From positions 16,031-80,030 of the forward strand of contig JBLRWH010000003.1 in NCBI GenBank assembly GCA_047921395.1: a stretch of 64,000 nt of DNA, written 5' to 3'. The notes beneath the pieces were generated by a model. It did no database searches. It saw only the letters and a program-made list of their open reading frames with translations, and had not been told where the DNA came from. Shown here piece after piece: positions 1 through 8,032 of this stretch. This DNA is from XN24 sp047921395. Lineage in GTDB: Bacteria; Pseudomonadota; Gammaproteobacteria; Steroidobacterales; XN24. Made by a program: the position numbers and the translations under genes. Numbering within the stretch: the first letter of the stretch is position 1; each line of letters starts with the position of its first letter.

Positions 1-118
1 GGAATATGCCTCAAGGGTCTCGACGTGCTCAAGGAAGTGCCCTGCCGTGATTCGATCCTGCAAACAGGGTAGTCGCTGGGCGTTCGGCGGGTCAAAAGGC
101 GCTGCCGCGGCCGCTGCC

Positions 119-148
119 TTGACGGCCCGGCGGCCGCGCGGGTCTAAT
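119..148 (+). promoter_or_regulatory. Sigma-70-type promoter of tRNA-Phe
   Basis: A TTGACG -35 element at 119-124 and a TCTAAT -10 element at 143-148 are separated by 18 bases. They sit 17 bases upstream of the mature tRNA. The discriminator after the -10 is GC-rich (ACGCGCC), as is usual for stringently controlled stable-RNA promoters; that control is inferred. Confidence 0.65.
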
Positions 149-165
149 ACGCGCCTCCGACCGAT

Positions 166-241
166 GGCCAGGTAGCTCAGTTGGTAGAGCACGTGACTGA
201 AAATCACGGTGTCGGCAGTTCGATTCTGCCCCTGGCCACCA
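166..241 (+). tRNA. tRNA-Phe (anticodon GAA)
   Basis: A complete 76-base cloverleaf can be folded. The acceptor stem pairs GGCCAGG with CCTGGCC, the D arm is GCTC/GAGC, and the anticodon stem CGTGA/TCACG carries the loop CTGAAAA with anticodon GAA. The TψC arm contains the usual GTTCGATTC-type loop. The discriminator base is A and the 3' CCA is encoded. It is a single tRNA; no integrase or repeated tRNA 3' end was found downstream. Confidence 0.97.
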
Positions 242-334
242 TCTGATTAGCAACTCGCTTTGTTAGCAGCGCACGCCCCAAGCGCCATTCCAGGGGTGGC
301 AGCATCCAGGGCAAGAATGGCGTCTCATCCTTGT

Positions 335-359
335 AATTCTGGAGCGAGGCTCCATAATT
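335..359. promoter_or_regulatory. Inverted repeat just upstream of the DUF4143 ATPase (possible operator)
   Basis: Eleven-base arms AATTCTGGAGC and GCTCCATAATT flank a 3-base GAG loop with one mismatch. The repeat ends 6 bases before the ATG of the ATPase at 366, so it overlaps the region where a regulator or the ribosome would bind. It could be an operator or a translation-blocking hairpin; nothing in the sequence decides between them. Confidence 0.35.
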
Positions 360-365
360 GCAGGC

Positions 366-1538
366 ATGATTCCTCGTCGGCTTGTTCCCACGCTCACCGG
401 TGCCCTCCAGGAGACACCGGCGGTCGCGCTGCTCGGTCCACGCCAGGTCGGCAAGACGACGCTGGCGCTCGAGGTCGCGAAGTCGCGGTCAGCCATCTAT
501 CTCGACCTTGAATCGGAATCGGACCGCGCCAAACTGGCCGAGCCAGAGCTGTACCTCTCAAATCATGCGGACAAGCTGGTGATCCTCGATGAGATCCAGC
601 GCACGCCGCAGCTCTTTCAGAGCCTGCGCGGGCTGATCGACGCAGGCCGGCGTCGCGGGCAGGGCAAGGGCAACGGCCGCTTCCTCGTGCTGGGCTCGGC
701 ATCCATCGATCTGCTCAGGCAATCCAGTGAAACGCTCGCCGGGAGGATCCGCTACCTGGAACTGTCACCGGTCGACGCGGGCGAAGCAGGCCGGGATCGC
801 CTGGATGCCCTCTGGCTACGGGGCGGCTTTCCGGAGAGCCTGCTGGCCGATTCCGACTCGGCAAGCCTGCGCTGGCGCGGTGACTTCATCCGCACCTACC
901 TCGAGCGCGATATCCCGCAACTCGGATCGCGCATTCCGGCCGAGACCCTGCGCCGGTTCTGGACCATGCTGTCGCACCAGCAGGGCGCGCTCCTCAATGC
1001 TGCGTCGCTTGCGCGTGCTCTTGCCGTGGATGGCAAGACAGTCGCGGCCTACCTGGACTTGCTTGTGGACCTGCTGCTCGTCCGCCGGCTTGCGCCCTGG
1101 CATGGCAACGTCAAAAAGCGCCTGGTCAAGTCACCCAAAGTCTACGTCCGCGACAGCGGGCTGGTGCATGCGCTGCTCGGCATCGGCGACCACGAGGCCC
1201 TGCTGGCTCACCCCGTGGCCGGCGGGACCTGGGAGGGTCTGGCGATCGAGTCGCTGATCGGTGCCGCCCCGCCTGGCACGGAAGCGTTTTTCTTCAGAAC
1301 CGCGGCCGGCGCAGAGATCGACCTGTTGCTCAAGCGCCCCGGCGAGCGGAAGCCCTGGGCGATCGAGATCAAGCGCGGCCTGGCGCCGAGGCTGGCGCGC
1401 GGCTATCAGGTGGCCTGCGATACCGTCAAGCCACAGCATCGTCGTGTGGTGTACGGTGGCGTCGAGCGCTTGCCGCTCGCCGACAACGTCGAAGCCGTCT
1501 CGCTGCCTGATCTGTGCGCAGAGCTTGCCGCGGCATGA
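366..1538 (+). CDS. AAA_14/DUF4143 family P-loop ATPase
   Basis: This 390-residue protein is a full-length member of the AAA_14 plus DUF4143 family. The P-loop GPRQVGKT is at residues 24-31 and the Walker B stretch VILDEIQ near residues 73-79. The C-terminal half has the DUF4143 layout, including a conserved acidic/lysine segment (EIDLLL...IEIKRG) resembling a PD-(D/E)XK nuclease-like core. The family's cellular role is unknown; members are common in variable regions and are thought to move between genomes. The gene stands alone downstream of tRNA-Phe and converges on the phosphate permease, 42 bases away. An inverted repeat precedes the start. Confidence 0.85.
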   Translation: MIPRRLVPTLTGALQETPAVALLGPRQVGKTTLALEVAKSRSAIYLDLESESDRAKLAEPELYLSNHADKLVILDEIQRTPQLFQSLRGLIDAGRRRGQGKGNGRFLVLGSASIDLLRQSSETLAGRIRYLELSPVDAGEAGRDRLDALWLRGGFPESLLADSDSASLRWRGDFIRTYLERDIPQLGSRIPAETLRRFWTMLSHQQGALLNAASLARALAVDGKTVAAYLDLLVDLLLVRRLAPWHGNVKKRLVKSPKVYVRDSGLVHALLGIGDHEALLAHPVAGGTWEGLAIESLIGAAPPGTEAFFFRTAAGAEIDLLLKRPGERKPWAIEIKRGLAPRLARGYQVACDTVKPQHRRVVYGGVERLPLADNVEAVSLPDLCAELAAA

Positions 1539-1580
1539 GCGAAACGGCGCGAAGAGCCACTTCAGCCCGCCCGGTGACGC

Positions 1581-3161
1581 TCAGTTTCCGAGCCCGGGCA
1601 GCCCCCACTTCGACAGCCCGAGCGCCAGTAGCGCGGCGACGCCGGCGCTGACCGGGACCGTGATCAACCAGGCCGCGATGATGGTCATGAGGTGCGAGCG
1701 GCGCACAAGATAGCGCCTGCGGGCTTTCTCCGGAGAAGCCGACGTGCTCTTTGGCTCGGCATCGGGCGAGGTCGGGTCCCCGGCGCCTGCCCCGGCGAAC
1801 TCCATCACTTGTTCGTCGCCGCCGGGGTCCGCGGGCGCCTCCGACGGTGCTTCGAGCGGGATGGTCTCGAGCGGGCTTCGCCCCGGGCGATTCGCCATGA
1901 ACTCGCGCAGGAAGCCGACGCCAAACAGCGCGCCGATGGCGATGTGCGTCGAGCTCACCGGCAGCCCGAGCGCCGAGGCGATGATGACCGTGATGGCGGC
2001 GGAGAGGGTCACGCAAAACGCCCGGATCCGGTTGAGCTTGGTGATTTTCGAGCCGACAGTGCGAATCAGCTTCGGACCGTAAAGCAACAGCCCTGTGGCA
2101 ATGCCAAGAGCGCCGATCAGCAGGATCCAGGGCGGGATGCGCGCGACGCTGACGACCCCGCCCTCCGTGACCGAGGCGTAGATCGCGGCCAGCGGGCCGA
2201 TCGCATTCGCGACGTCGTTGGCGCCGTGGGCGAACGACAGCAGGGCCGCGCCGCAGATCACCGGGATGGTGAACAGGCTGCCGACGGTGGACTTGTTCGA
2301 CGGCAGGCCCTGTACCTTCCGCGCAACGATGGGCTTGAGCCACGCGAGGGTGACCAGCAGCATGGCCGCGCCGATCGTGAGCGCCAGCCAGATGGGCACT
2401 TTCCAGACGCGCGAGAAGCCTTTCAGCATCAGGTAGGCCGTGAACGCCCCCGCCATGATCGCGACCAGCAGCGGCACCCGGCGGCGCGCCTGTTCCAGCT
2501 GGTCGGGCACATAGAGGATCGTCAGCTTGATGTACAGCAGGAAGCTCGCCGCGATGACGCCGCCCAGCACTGGCGACACCACCCAGCTGGCGACGATACG
2601 CACCACGACGCTCCAGTCCGCGGCGCCGAACCCCGCCATGGCGATACCGCCGCCCAGCACGCCACCCACCACGGAGTGAGTGGTCGATACCGGGGCGCCA
2701 ATCCAGGTCGCGAGGTTGATCCAGAGGGCCGCAGCGAACAGCGCCGAGAGCATGGCGATGGTGAAGGCATCGGCGTTCGGCATAAGCTCCGGGCGGATGA
2801 TTCCCGCCGAGACTGTAGCGACGACGTCGCCGCCGGCGAGGATGGCGCCGGCCGCCTCAAACACGGCGGCGATGGCGACGGCGACCCCGATGTGCAGCGC
2901 ACGGGAGCCCACCGCGGGCGACATGTTATTGGCGACATCGTTCGCGCCGATATTCAGCGCCATGTAGCCGCCGATGACGCTGGCGGCGACGATGATCACG
3001 AGGCTGCCGCCGACGCCGATGAACGAGGCCGTCGCGATGCCCACCAGGACGAGGAACAGCAACGCGAGGCTGAACGGGACCAGGCCGCGCGCCATGCCGC
3101 GCGTTGCGTCTTCCAGGCGGGTAAGCCGCTTGAGGTCTTTGTCTAGGGCTGGTTTTGCCAT
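1581..3161 (-). CDS. Inorganic phosphate transporter, PiT family
   Basis: A 526-residue inner-membrane protein with about ten hydrophobic segments. It has the two PiT signature repeats: GANDVANN at residues 72-79 and GANDVANAIG near residue 315, one in each half. A charged cytoplasmic insert rich in E, D, P and S lies near residues 435-490. PiT proteins import phosphate, often as a metal-phosphate complex, driven by H+ or Na+; which ion is used here cannot be told. No DUF47 accessory gene is adjacent. The start ATG at 3161 gives a typical charged N-terminus. A Pho-box-like array lies upstream, but in the opposite orientation. Confidence 0.9.
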   Translation of the reverse strand: MAKPALDKDLKRLTRLEDATRGMARGLVPFSLALLFLVLVGIATASFIGVGGSLVIIVAASVIGGYMALNIGANDVANNMSPAVGSRALHIGVAVAIAAVFEAAGAILAGGDVVATVSAGIIRPELMPNADAFTIAMLSALFAAALWINLATWIGAPVSTTHSVVGGVLGGGIAMAGFGAADWSVVVRIVASWVVSPVLGGVIAASFLLYIKLTILYVPDQLEQARRRVPLLVAIMAGAFTAYLMLKGFSRVWKVPIWLALTIGAAMLLVTLAWLKPIVARKVQGLPSNKSTVGSLFTIPVICGAALLSFAHGANDVANAIGPLAAIYASVTEGGVVSVARIPPWILLIGALGIATGLLLYGPKLIRTVGSKITKLNRIRAFCVTLSAAITVIIASALGLPVSSTHIAIGALFGVGFLREFMANRPGRSPLETIPLEAPSEAPADPGGDEQVMEFAGAGAGDPTSPDAEPKSTSASPEKARRRYLVRRSHLMTIIAAWLITVPVSAGVAALLALGLSKWGLPGLGN

Positions 3162-3209
3162 TGAATCAGGCGCTTGGGAGAGGCTGCCGCGACCGCGGAG
3201 CCGATCGGC

Positions 3210-3238
3210 GTGTCACCGATTTGTAATAAAACTTTAAT
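3210..3238 (+). promoter_or_regulatory. Pho-box-like 11-bp-period repeats upstream of the phosphate permease
   Basis: GTGTCAC (3210-3216), TTGTAAT (3221-3227) and CTTTAAT (3232-3238) are each separated by 4 bases, which is the Pho-box layout (7-bp repeats, 4-bp AT-rich spacers). The first two match the CTGTCAT consensus moderately and the third poorly. The repeats read on the plus strand while the permease is on the minus strand, which is the wrong orientation for a classical PhoB site. Confidence 0.3.
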
Positions 3239-3277
3239 AATTCGGGGATTCTGTAGAACGCGCCCGGAAAGGGCAAT

Positions 3278-3360
3278 GGGGACACTGCTGAAAGGGCGTT
3301 TCGGGGACACTGCTCCCCAGGGGAGCAGTGTCCCCGAAAGCCCGATTCAGCAGTGTCCCC
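3278..3360. repeat. Nested REP-like palindrome overlapping the 3' end of recQ
   Basis: An 83-bp foldback contains four copies of GGGGACACTGCT. The inner palindrome has perfect 18-bp arms (3301-3318 and 3320-3337) around a single base. The outer arms, 3278-3297 and 3340-3360, pair with small mismatches. It resembles REP/BIME elements mobilised by RAYT transposases, but no RAYT gene is in the window. The right outer arm encodes the last four codons of recQ and its TGA stop. It could also act as a strong bidirectional transcription or mRNA-stability hairpin. Confidence 0.85.
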
Positions 3361-5146
3361 GGATCACCGCGAGGAAGTCCTCGCCGTAGCGCTCGAGTTT
3401 CTTCTGGCCGACGCCGGAGATCTCCAGCAGGGCGACCGGGGTGGTCGGCAGCTCGCGCGCCATTTCGACGAGCGTGGTGTCGCCGAAGATGATGTAGGGC
3501 GGCACGCCCTGGGTGTCGGCCAGCGACTTGCGCAGGGCACGCAGGGCCTCGAACAGGGTCTCGTCGTAGCGGCCGCCGGCCGCGGCCTTCGCCGGCTTCC
3601 GCCGCGGCGCCGTTTTCACGCGCGGCCGCGCCAGCTCAAGGGTCTCCTCGCCGCGCAACAAGGGCCGTGCCGCAGGCGTCAGGCGCAGCACGGAGTACCG
3701 GGCGATGTCCTGCTCGAGATAGCCGCGGTGAATCAGCTGGCGGATCAGCGAGGCCCACTCGTGCATGCCGTGGTGCGCACCGATGCCCCAGGTCGACAGC
3801 TGGTCGTGGCCAGCGGCCAGGATGCGGTCGTTCTTCGTCCCGCGCAGCACGTCGATGACGTACTTGATGCCATAGCCCTGGTTGAGGCGATACACGCAGG
3901 ACAGGGCCTTGCGCGCATCCTCCGTGGCGTCGAACCGCTCCGGTGGCTCCAGGCAGACGTCGCAGTTACCGCAGTCCTCCGCGAGGCGCTCGCCGAAATA
4001 GCCCAGCAGCACGCGCCGCCGGCAGGTCAGGCTCTCGGCCAGCGCCACCATGGCATTGAGCTTGTGCAGCTCGATGCGCTGGCGGTCCTCGCTGGCGCCG
4101 CGCTCGACCAGGGCGCGAGCGGTCACCACGTCCTGTGCGCCGAACAACAGGAGCGCCTCGGCGGCCAGCCCGTCGCGCCCCGCGCGGCCCGTTTCCTGGT
4201 AGAAGCCCTCGATGTTCTTCGGCATGTCGTAATGGACGACGAAGCGCACGTTGGACTTGTCGATCCCCATGCCGAATGCCACGGTCGCGACGACGATGTC
4301 GAGCTCGTCCCGCAGGAAAGCGTCCTGCACCCGGACCCGCTCCGCCGCGGCGAGGCCCGCGTGGTAGGCGCCGGCGCGCAGGCCGCGCGCGGCCAGTTTT
4401 TCCGCCAGCTCGTCGACCCGGCGGCGCGACAGCGCGTAGACGATCCCTGCCTGTCCTGCGCGACTCGCGAGGAAGCGCGTCAGCTGCTCGAGCGGCTGGT
4501 GTTTCTCGCGCACCGTGTAACGGATGTTGGGTCGGTCGAAGCTCGCGATGTAGCGGGTGGCATGCTGCAGGTCCAGCACCCGCACGATGTCCTCGCGGGT
4601 CTGCGGATCTGCGGTCGCAGTCAGCGCCACCAGCGGTACGCCCGGGAAGCGCGTCCGCAGCGCGCCGAGCTGAACGTATTCCGGCCGGAAGTCGTGACCC
4701 CACTGCGATACGCAGTGCGCCTCGTCCACGGCAAACAGCGCGATCCGGATGTCACCGAGCCGGGTGAGAAACGCGTCACTCATGAGCGTCTCTGGTGCGA
4801 CATACAAGAGGTCCAGCTCGCCGGCGTGCAACCGCGCGAGCGTGCGCCTGGCGTCGCGCGCCTCGAGCGAGGAGTTGTAGAAGGCCGCCGCCACGCCGTT
4901 CGCGAGCAGCGCGTCCACCTGGTCCTTCATCAGCGAAATCAGCGGCGAAACGACGATCGCCGTGCCGGCGCGGTGCAGGGCCGGCACCTGGTAGCAGAGC
5001 GACTTGCCGCCGCCCGTCGGCATCAGGACGAAGGCGTCCTCGCCGGCGATCAGGCTCTCGACGATGTCCTGCTGCTGCGGCCGGAACGACGGGAAGCCGA
5101 AGACGCTGGCGAGCGTCTGCAGGGACTGGGCGGCGGGCTCGGGCAT
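3347..5146 (-). CDS. recQ: ATP-dependent DNA helicase RecQ
   Basis: A superfamily 2 3'-5' helicase acting in recombination and stalled-fork repair. The 599-residue product has all expected parts: Walker A TGGGKS near residues 44-49, the DEAH box (VDEAHCVSQWGHDF), and motif VI (YQETGRAGRDG). The zinc-binding cysteines of the RQC domain (CGNCDVC and an upstream Cys) are present, and the last ~80 residues form an HRDC domain. A linker rich in K, R and P precedes HRDC. The ATG at 5146 fits the family; a GTG at 5161 would add five residues. The final residues RGHC and the stop come from the adjoining palindrome, so the native C-terminus may have been altered. Confidence 0.93.
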   Translation of the reverse strand: MPEPAAQSLQTLASVFGFPSFRPQQQDIVESLIAGEDAFVLMPTGGGKSLCYQVPALHRAGTAIVVSPLISLMKDQVDALLANGVAAAFYNSSLEARDARRTLARLHAGELDLLYVAPETLMSDAFLTRLGDIRIALFAVDEAHCVSQWGHDFRPEYVQLGALRTRFPGVPLVALTATADPQTREDIVRVLDLQHATRYIASFDRPNIRYTVREKHQPLEQLTRFLASRAGQAGIVYALSRRRVDELAEKLAARGLRAGAYHAGLAAAERVRVQDAFLRDELDIVVATVAFGMGIDKSNVRFVVHYDMPKNIEGFYQETGRAGRDGLAAEALLLFGAQDVVTARALVERGASEDRQRIELHKLNAMVALAESLTCRRRVLLGYFGERLAEDCGNCDVCLEPPERFDATEDARKALSCVYRLNQGYGIKYVIDVLRGTKNDRILAAGHDQLSTWGIGAHHGMHEWASLIRQLIHRGYLEQDIARYSVLRLTPAARPLLRGEETLELARPRVKTAPRRKPAKAAAGGRYDETLFEALRALRKSLADTQGVPPYIIFGDTTLVEMARELPTTPVALLEISGVGQKKLERYGEDFLAVIRGHC

Positions 5147-5280
5147 GAGGGAGAAATTCACGCGGCTTCGAACGAGGCTACATGATACCGGTTCCGGGCC
5201 GGCGTCCTTGGTCCCGGGCGCGCTCCGGGATACTCTCCTTTCGGTACAATCCTCGCCATGCCGCAGCCGCCGCGCAAACC

Positions 5281-7191
5281 ATGAACCTGCTCCAGAGCAA
5301 ATCGAAGGCCAAGACGGGCCGGCGAGTCACTATCGACCTGCAGAAGGCTGAGCGCGCGCTCAAGGAGGGGCTGCACAAGGACGTCGAGCAGCTCTGCCAC
5401 GAGGTGCTCGAGGAGCGGCCCGACAGTTTCCAGGCCTGCCAGGTCATGGCCGAGCTGCGGCTCAAGCAACAGCGCTTCGACGACGGCATGGCCTGGATCG
5501 AGCGCGCCCGCGCCATCGAACCGGACAATCCACGCAGCATGAACCTGCTCGGCCGGGTGCTCGATCACCACGGCGATCTCGCGGGCGCGGAAGCCGCCTA
5601 TCGCAAGGCCGTCGAGGTCGATCCGACGTATCCTGACGCCCTCGCCAACGTCGGCGACGTGCTGCAGCGGGCGGGGCGCCTCGCCGAGGCCGAGCAATTC
5701 TTCCGCCGGGCGATCCAGCATGATCGCGAACATGGGCTTGCGAACCTGTCGCTGGGGCAAATGCTGTATGCCCAGCGTCGACCGGAGCTGGCCGTGCCCC
5801 ACCTGCAGACCGGGATCCAGCGAGAGCTGTCGAACCGCGCGGGCCAGTACACGCTGGCGGTCGCGTTGCAGGAACTCGGGCGCTTCGACGAGGCGATCAC
5901 GGCGTACCGCCGCCTCGTCGCCGCCGGCGACAACGACCCGGCGGTGTTTGCCCGGCTGGGCTCCGTGCTGGAGGCGGTCGGCGAACTCGACGGCGCGATG
6001 GCCGGTTACGAATCGGCACTCGAGATCGAACCGGGCTACCCGCCGGCCGCCGCCGGCCTCGCGGGCATCCTGACGATTTCCAGGCGGGGGGGCGAAGCGA
6101 TCGAGTTGCTTGCGCCCCTGATCGATCGCGGTGACGCGCCGGCCTGCCTGCATATCGCGTATGCACGAGCGCTCAAGGCGCTCGGCCGCCATGACGAGGC
6201 GCTGCTGCACCTCGCCGATCTCGTCAAGCGGCCGTTGCAGTCGCATGAATTCGTACCCGTGCACCACCTGCTCGGCGAGTTGCTGGACCGGCGCGGCGAA
6301 TACGACCACGCCTTCGCTCATCACCGGCGCGCCAACACGCTGCGCCGCAGCCGCTACGATCCCGCGCGGCACGAAGACTTCGTCACGCGGCTGATTGGCG
6401 TGTACACCCGGGAGATGATGGACACCCTGCCGCGCGGCTCCTCTTCCGGTACCCCGGTATTCATCGTCGGCATGCCGCGCTCGGGGGAGCTGCTACTGGA
6501 GCAGATCATCGCCACCCATCCGCGCGCGGCCGGCGTGGGCCCGCTGCCGCACATCGACCTGGGGGCCGGGCGGATCGGCCGCTACAACAACGTGAACCTG
6601 CCCTATCCCGAGTGCGTGCCGATGCTCCGGGAGCGCTACCTGCGTGAACTCTCGGCGGCCTACCTGTCGCGGCTGTTCATGGAGGCCGATCGTGCTACGC
6701 GGATCGTGGATTCGATGTGGCTGAACTTCCAGCACATTGGGCTCATCGAACTGATGTTTCCCCAGGCCCGCATCGTCCACTGCCGGCGCGCACCGCTCGA
6801 CACCGGCCTGGCCTGCTTCCTGCATTCGTTCGGCGATTCGGGCGAACCGTTCTCCTGCAACCTGGCCGATATCGGGCATTACTACGGTCAGTATGTCCGC
6901 CTGATGGATCACTGGCGGGCGACGTCGAGCTTGCCGATGCTCGAGGTCGATTACGAGGCGCTGGTGCGCGACCAGGAGGCGGAAAGCCGGCGCCTGCTCG
7001 AATTCCTGGAGCTGCCATGGAACCCGGCATGCCTGGCGTTCCACGAGAACCGGCGCGTCGTGCGTTCCTGGAACCAGGCGCACCTGCGCCGCCCGCTGGA
7101 CGACGCGTCGGTGGGGTGGTCCAGGCACTATGCCAAACACCTGCAGCCGTTGCGCGACGCGCTGGCCGCCGCGGGTCACCCGGTCGACTGA
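5281..7191 (+). CDS. TPR-containing sulfotransferase-like protein with altered PAPS loop
   Basis: A 636-residue protein with about eight to nine TPR units (residues ~15-360) and a C-terminal sulfotransferase-fold domain (PF13469-like). Such enzymes move a sulfuryl group from PAPS to a hydroxyl or amine; the TPRs would bind the substrate. The PAPS loop near residues 393-408 reads GMPRSGELLLEQ instead of the usual GMPRSG(T/S)(T/S)LLEQ, and the downstream GE motif reads GPL, so catalysis is doubtful. Later segments (HCRRAPLDTG, DIGHYYGQY) match the second sulfotransferase at 13720-15249. I took the ATG at 5281 because upstream in-frame codons give a non-conserved R/P-rich leader. Confidence 0.85.
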   Translation: MNLLQSKSKAKTGRRVTIDLQKAERALKEGLHKDVEQLCHEVLEERPDSFQACQVMAELRLKQQRFDDGMAWIERARAIEPDNPRSMNLLGRVLDHHGDLAGAEAAYRKAVEVDPTYPDALANVGDVLQRAGRLAEAEQFFRRAIQHDREHGLANLSLGQMLYAQRRPELAVPHLQTGIQRELSNRAGQYTLAVALQELGRFDEAITAYRRLVAAGDNDPAVFARLGSVLEAVGELDGAMAGYESALEIEPGYPPAAAGLAGILTISRRGGEAIELLAPLIDRGDAPACLHIAYARALKALGRHDEALLHLADLVKRPLQSHEFVPVHHLLGELLDRRGEYDHAFAHHRRANTLRRSRYDPARHEDFVTRLIGVYTREMMDTLPRGSSSGTPVFIVGMPRSGELLLEQIIATHPRAAGVGPLPHIDLGAGRIGRYNNVNLPYPECVPMLRERYLRELSAAYLSRLFMEADRATRIVDSMWLNFQHIGLIELMFPQARIVHCRRAPLDTGLACFLHSFGDSGEPFSCNLADIGHYYGQYVRLMDHWRATSSLPMLEVDYEALVRDQEAESRRLLEFLELPWNPACLAFHENRRVVRSWNQAHLRRPLDDASVGWSRHYAKHLQPLRDALAAAGHPVD

Positions 7192-7206
7192 GGCCCTAAA
7201 CGAAAC

Positions 7207-7234
7207 GGGGCGGCAACCCTGCGGTCGCCGCCCC
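7207..7234. terminator. GC hairpin between converging genes
   Basis: A perfect 8-bp stem (GGGGCGGC 7207-7214, GCCGCCCC 7227-7234) lies between two converging genes. On the minus strand it is followed by a T-rich run (GTTTCGTTT), so it best serves the AlgP-like gene. It may also stop plus-strand transcripts, though that side lacks a T run. Confidence 0.6.
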
Positions 7235-7254
7235 GGCGAGGTCGTCGCGCGGCC

Positions 7255-7899
7255 TCAGGCGGCCGCGGCTTTCTTCTTGCTGGCAGGCGCCTTCTTCCTG
7301 GACGCGGCTTTCTTCTTCGAGGCCGGCTTCCTGGCAACCGCCTTCTTCTTCGAAGCAGGCTTCTTCTTCGAAGCAGGCTTCTTCGCGGAGGCAGTTTTCT
7401 TGCTTGCCGCCTTCTTCTTTGCCGCTGGCTTCTTCTTCGCTGCCGGTTTCTTCTTGGCGGCAGCCTTCTTCTTCGCCGTGGCCTTGCGCTTCTTCGAGGC
7501 GGCCCCGCGGGTCCGCTTCGCCCATTCCTTTTCCACCGCTGCGACCGCCCTGTCGATGCCGCTCACGCGCCGGAAATAATCATAGGCGCGGGCCGCCTCG
7601 GTCTTCAGCCACTTCTGGTCCTTTGAGACGGCGTCGAGTTCCTTGCGCGCATCCGCCAGCGTTCGCTCGATGCGCTTCGCCTGGGTCGCGGCCGCCTTCG
7701 AACCTTCGTTGACGGCTTTCTGTGCCTGCTCCTGCAGGCGCCTCGCGAGGTCGTTTACCCGCTTGGCCGTCTTGTTGGCACGTGCCGTGAGCTTGTCGAG
7801 CTCCCGCCGCAGACCTTCATAGGTGCGTTGCGCGGCGTTGATCAGTTCCTGCCGCGTGTCGTGGAACGCTTTTTCGATTTCGCTGAGCTGTCTGTCCAT
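7255..7899 (-). CDS. AlgP/histone H1-like basic repeat protein
   Basis: A 214-residue protein in two parts. Residues 1-130 form a largely helical, charged domain likely to be a coiled coil. Residues 130-214 are a lysine/alanine tail built on repeats of KKKAAAKKP and ASKKK, like the tail of AlgP and bacterial histone H1-like proteins. Such tails bind DNA non-specifically and may organise the nucleoid or modulate transcription; a defined role here is not shown. The N-terminus is soluble with no signal peptide. The gene stands alone. Repeat tails like this vary in length between strains. Confidence 0.75.
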   Translation of the reverse strand: MDRQLSEIEKAFHDTRQELINAAQRTYEGLRRELDKLTARANKTAKRVNDLARRLQEQAQKAVNEGSKAAATQAKRIERTLADARKELDAVSKDQKWLKTEAARAYDYFRRVSGIDRAVAAVEKEWAKRTRGAASKKRKATAKKKAAAKKKPAAKKKPAAKKKAASKKTASAKKPASKKKPASKKKAVARKPASKKKAASRKKAPASKKKAAAA

Positions 7900-8032
7900 G
7901 GAGAGTCCTTTGCATGCTGCACAGGCGCGCAGTGCGCCAACCCGTCGTTAATATAGTCCACCTCGAGGAGGACTTCCAAAGCGCACGCCCGCTATTGCGT
8001 GACTACGGCTTCGGCGACCGCAAGAACAGCTG

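Noticed and set aside
1..72. Possible C-terminal end of a plus-strand gene running in from the left edge (stop TAG at 70-72)
   Set aside because: Only 23 codons are visible and no motif is recognisable, so a real gene end cannot be told from a chance open frame.
7260..7470. Short-period DNA repeats considered as a CRISPR array
   Set aside because: They encode the KKKAAAKKP-type tail in frame, vary in unit length, have no unique spacers, and no cas genes are present.
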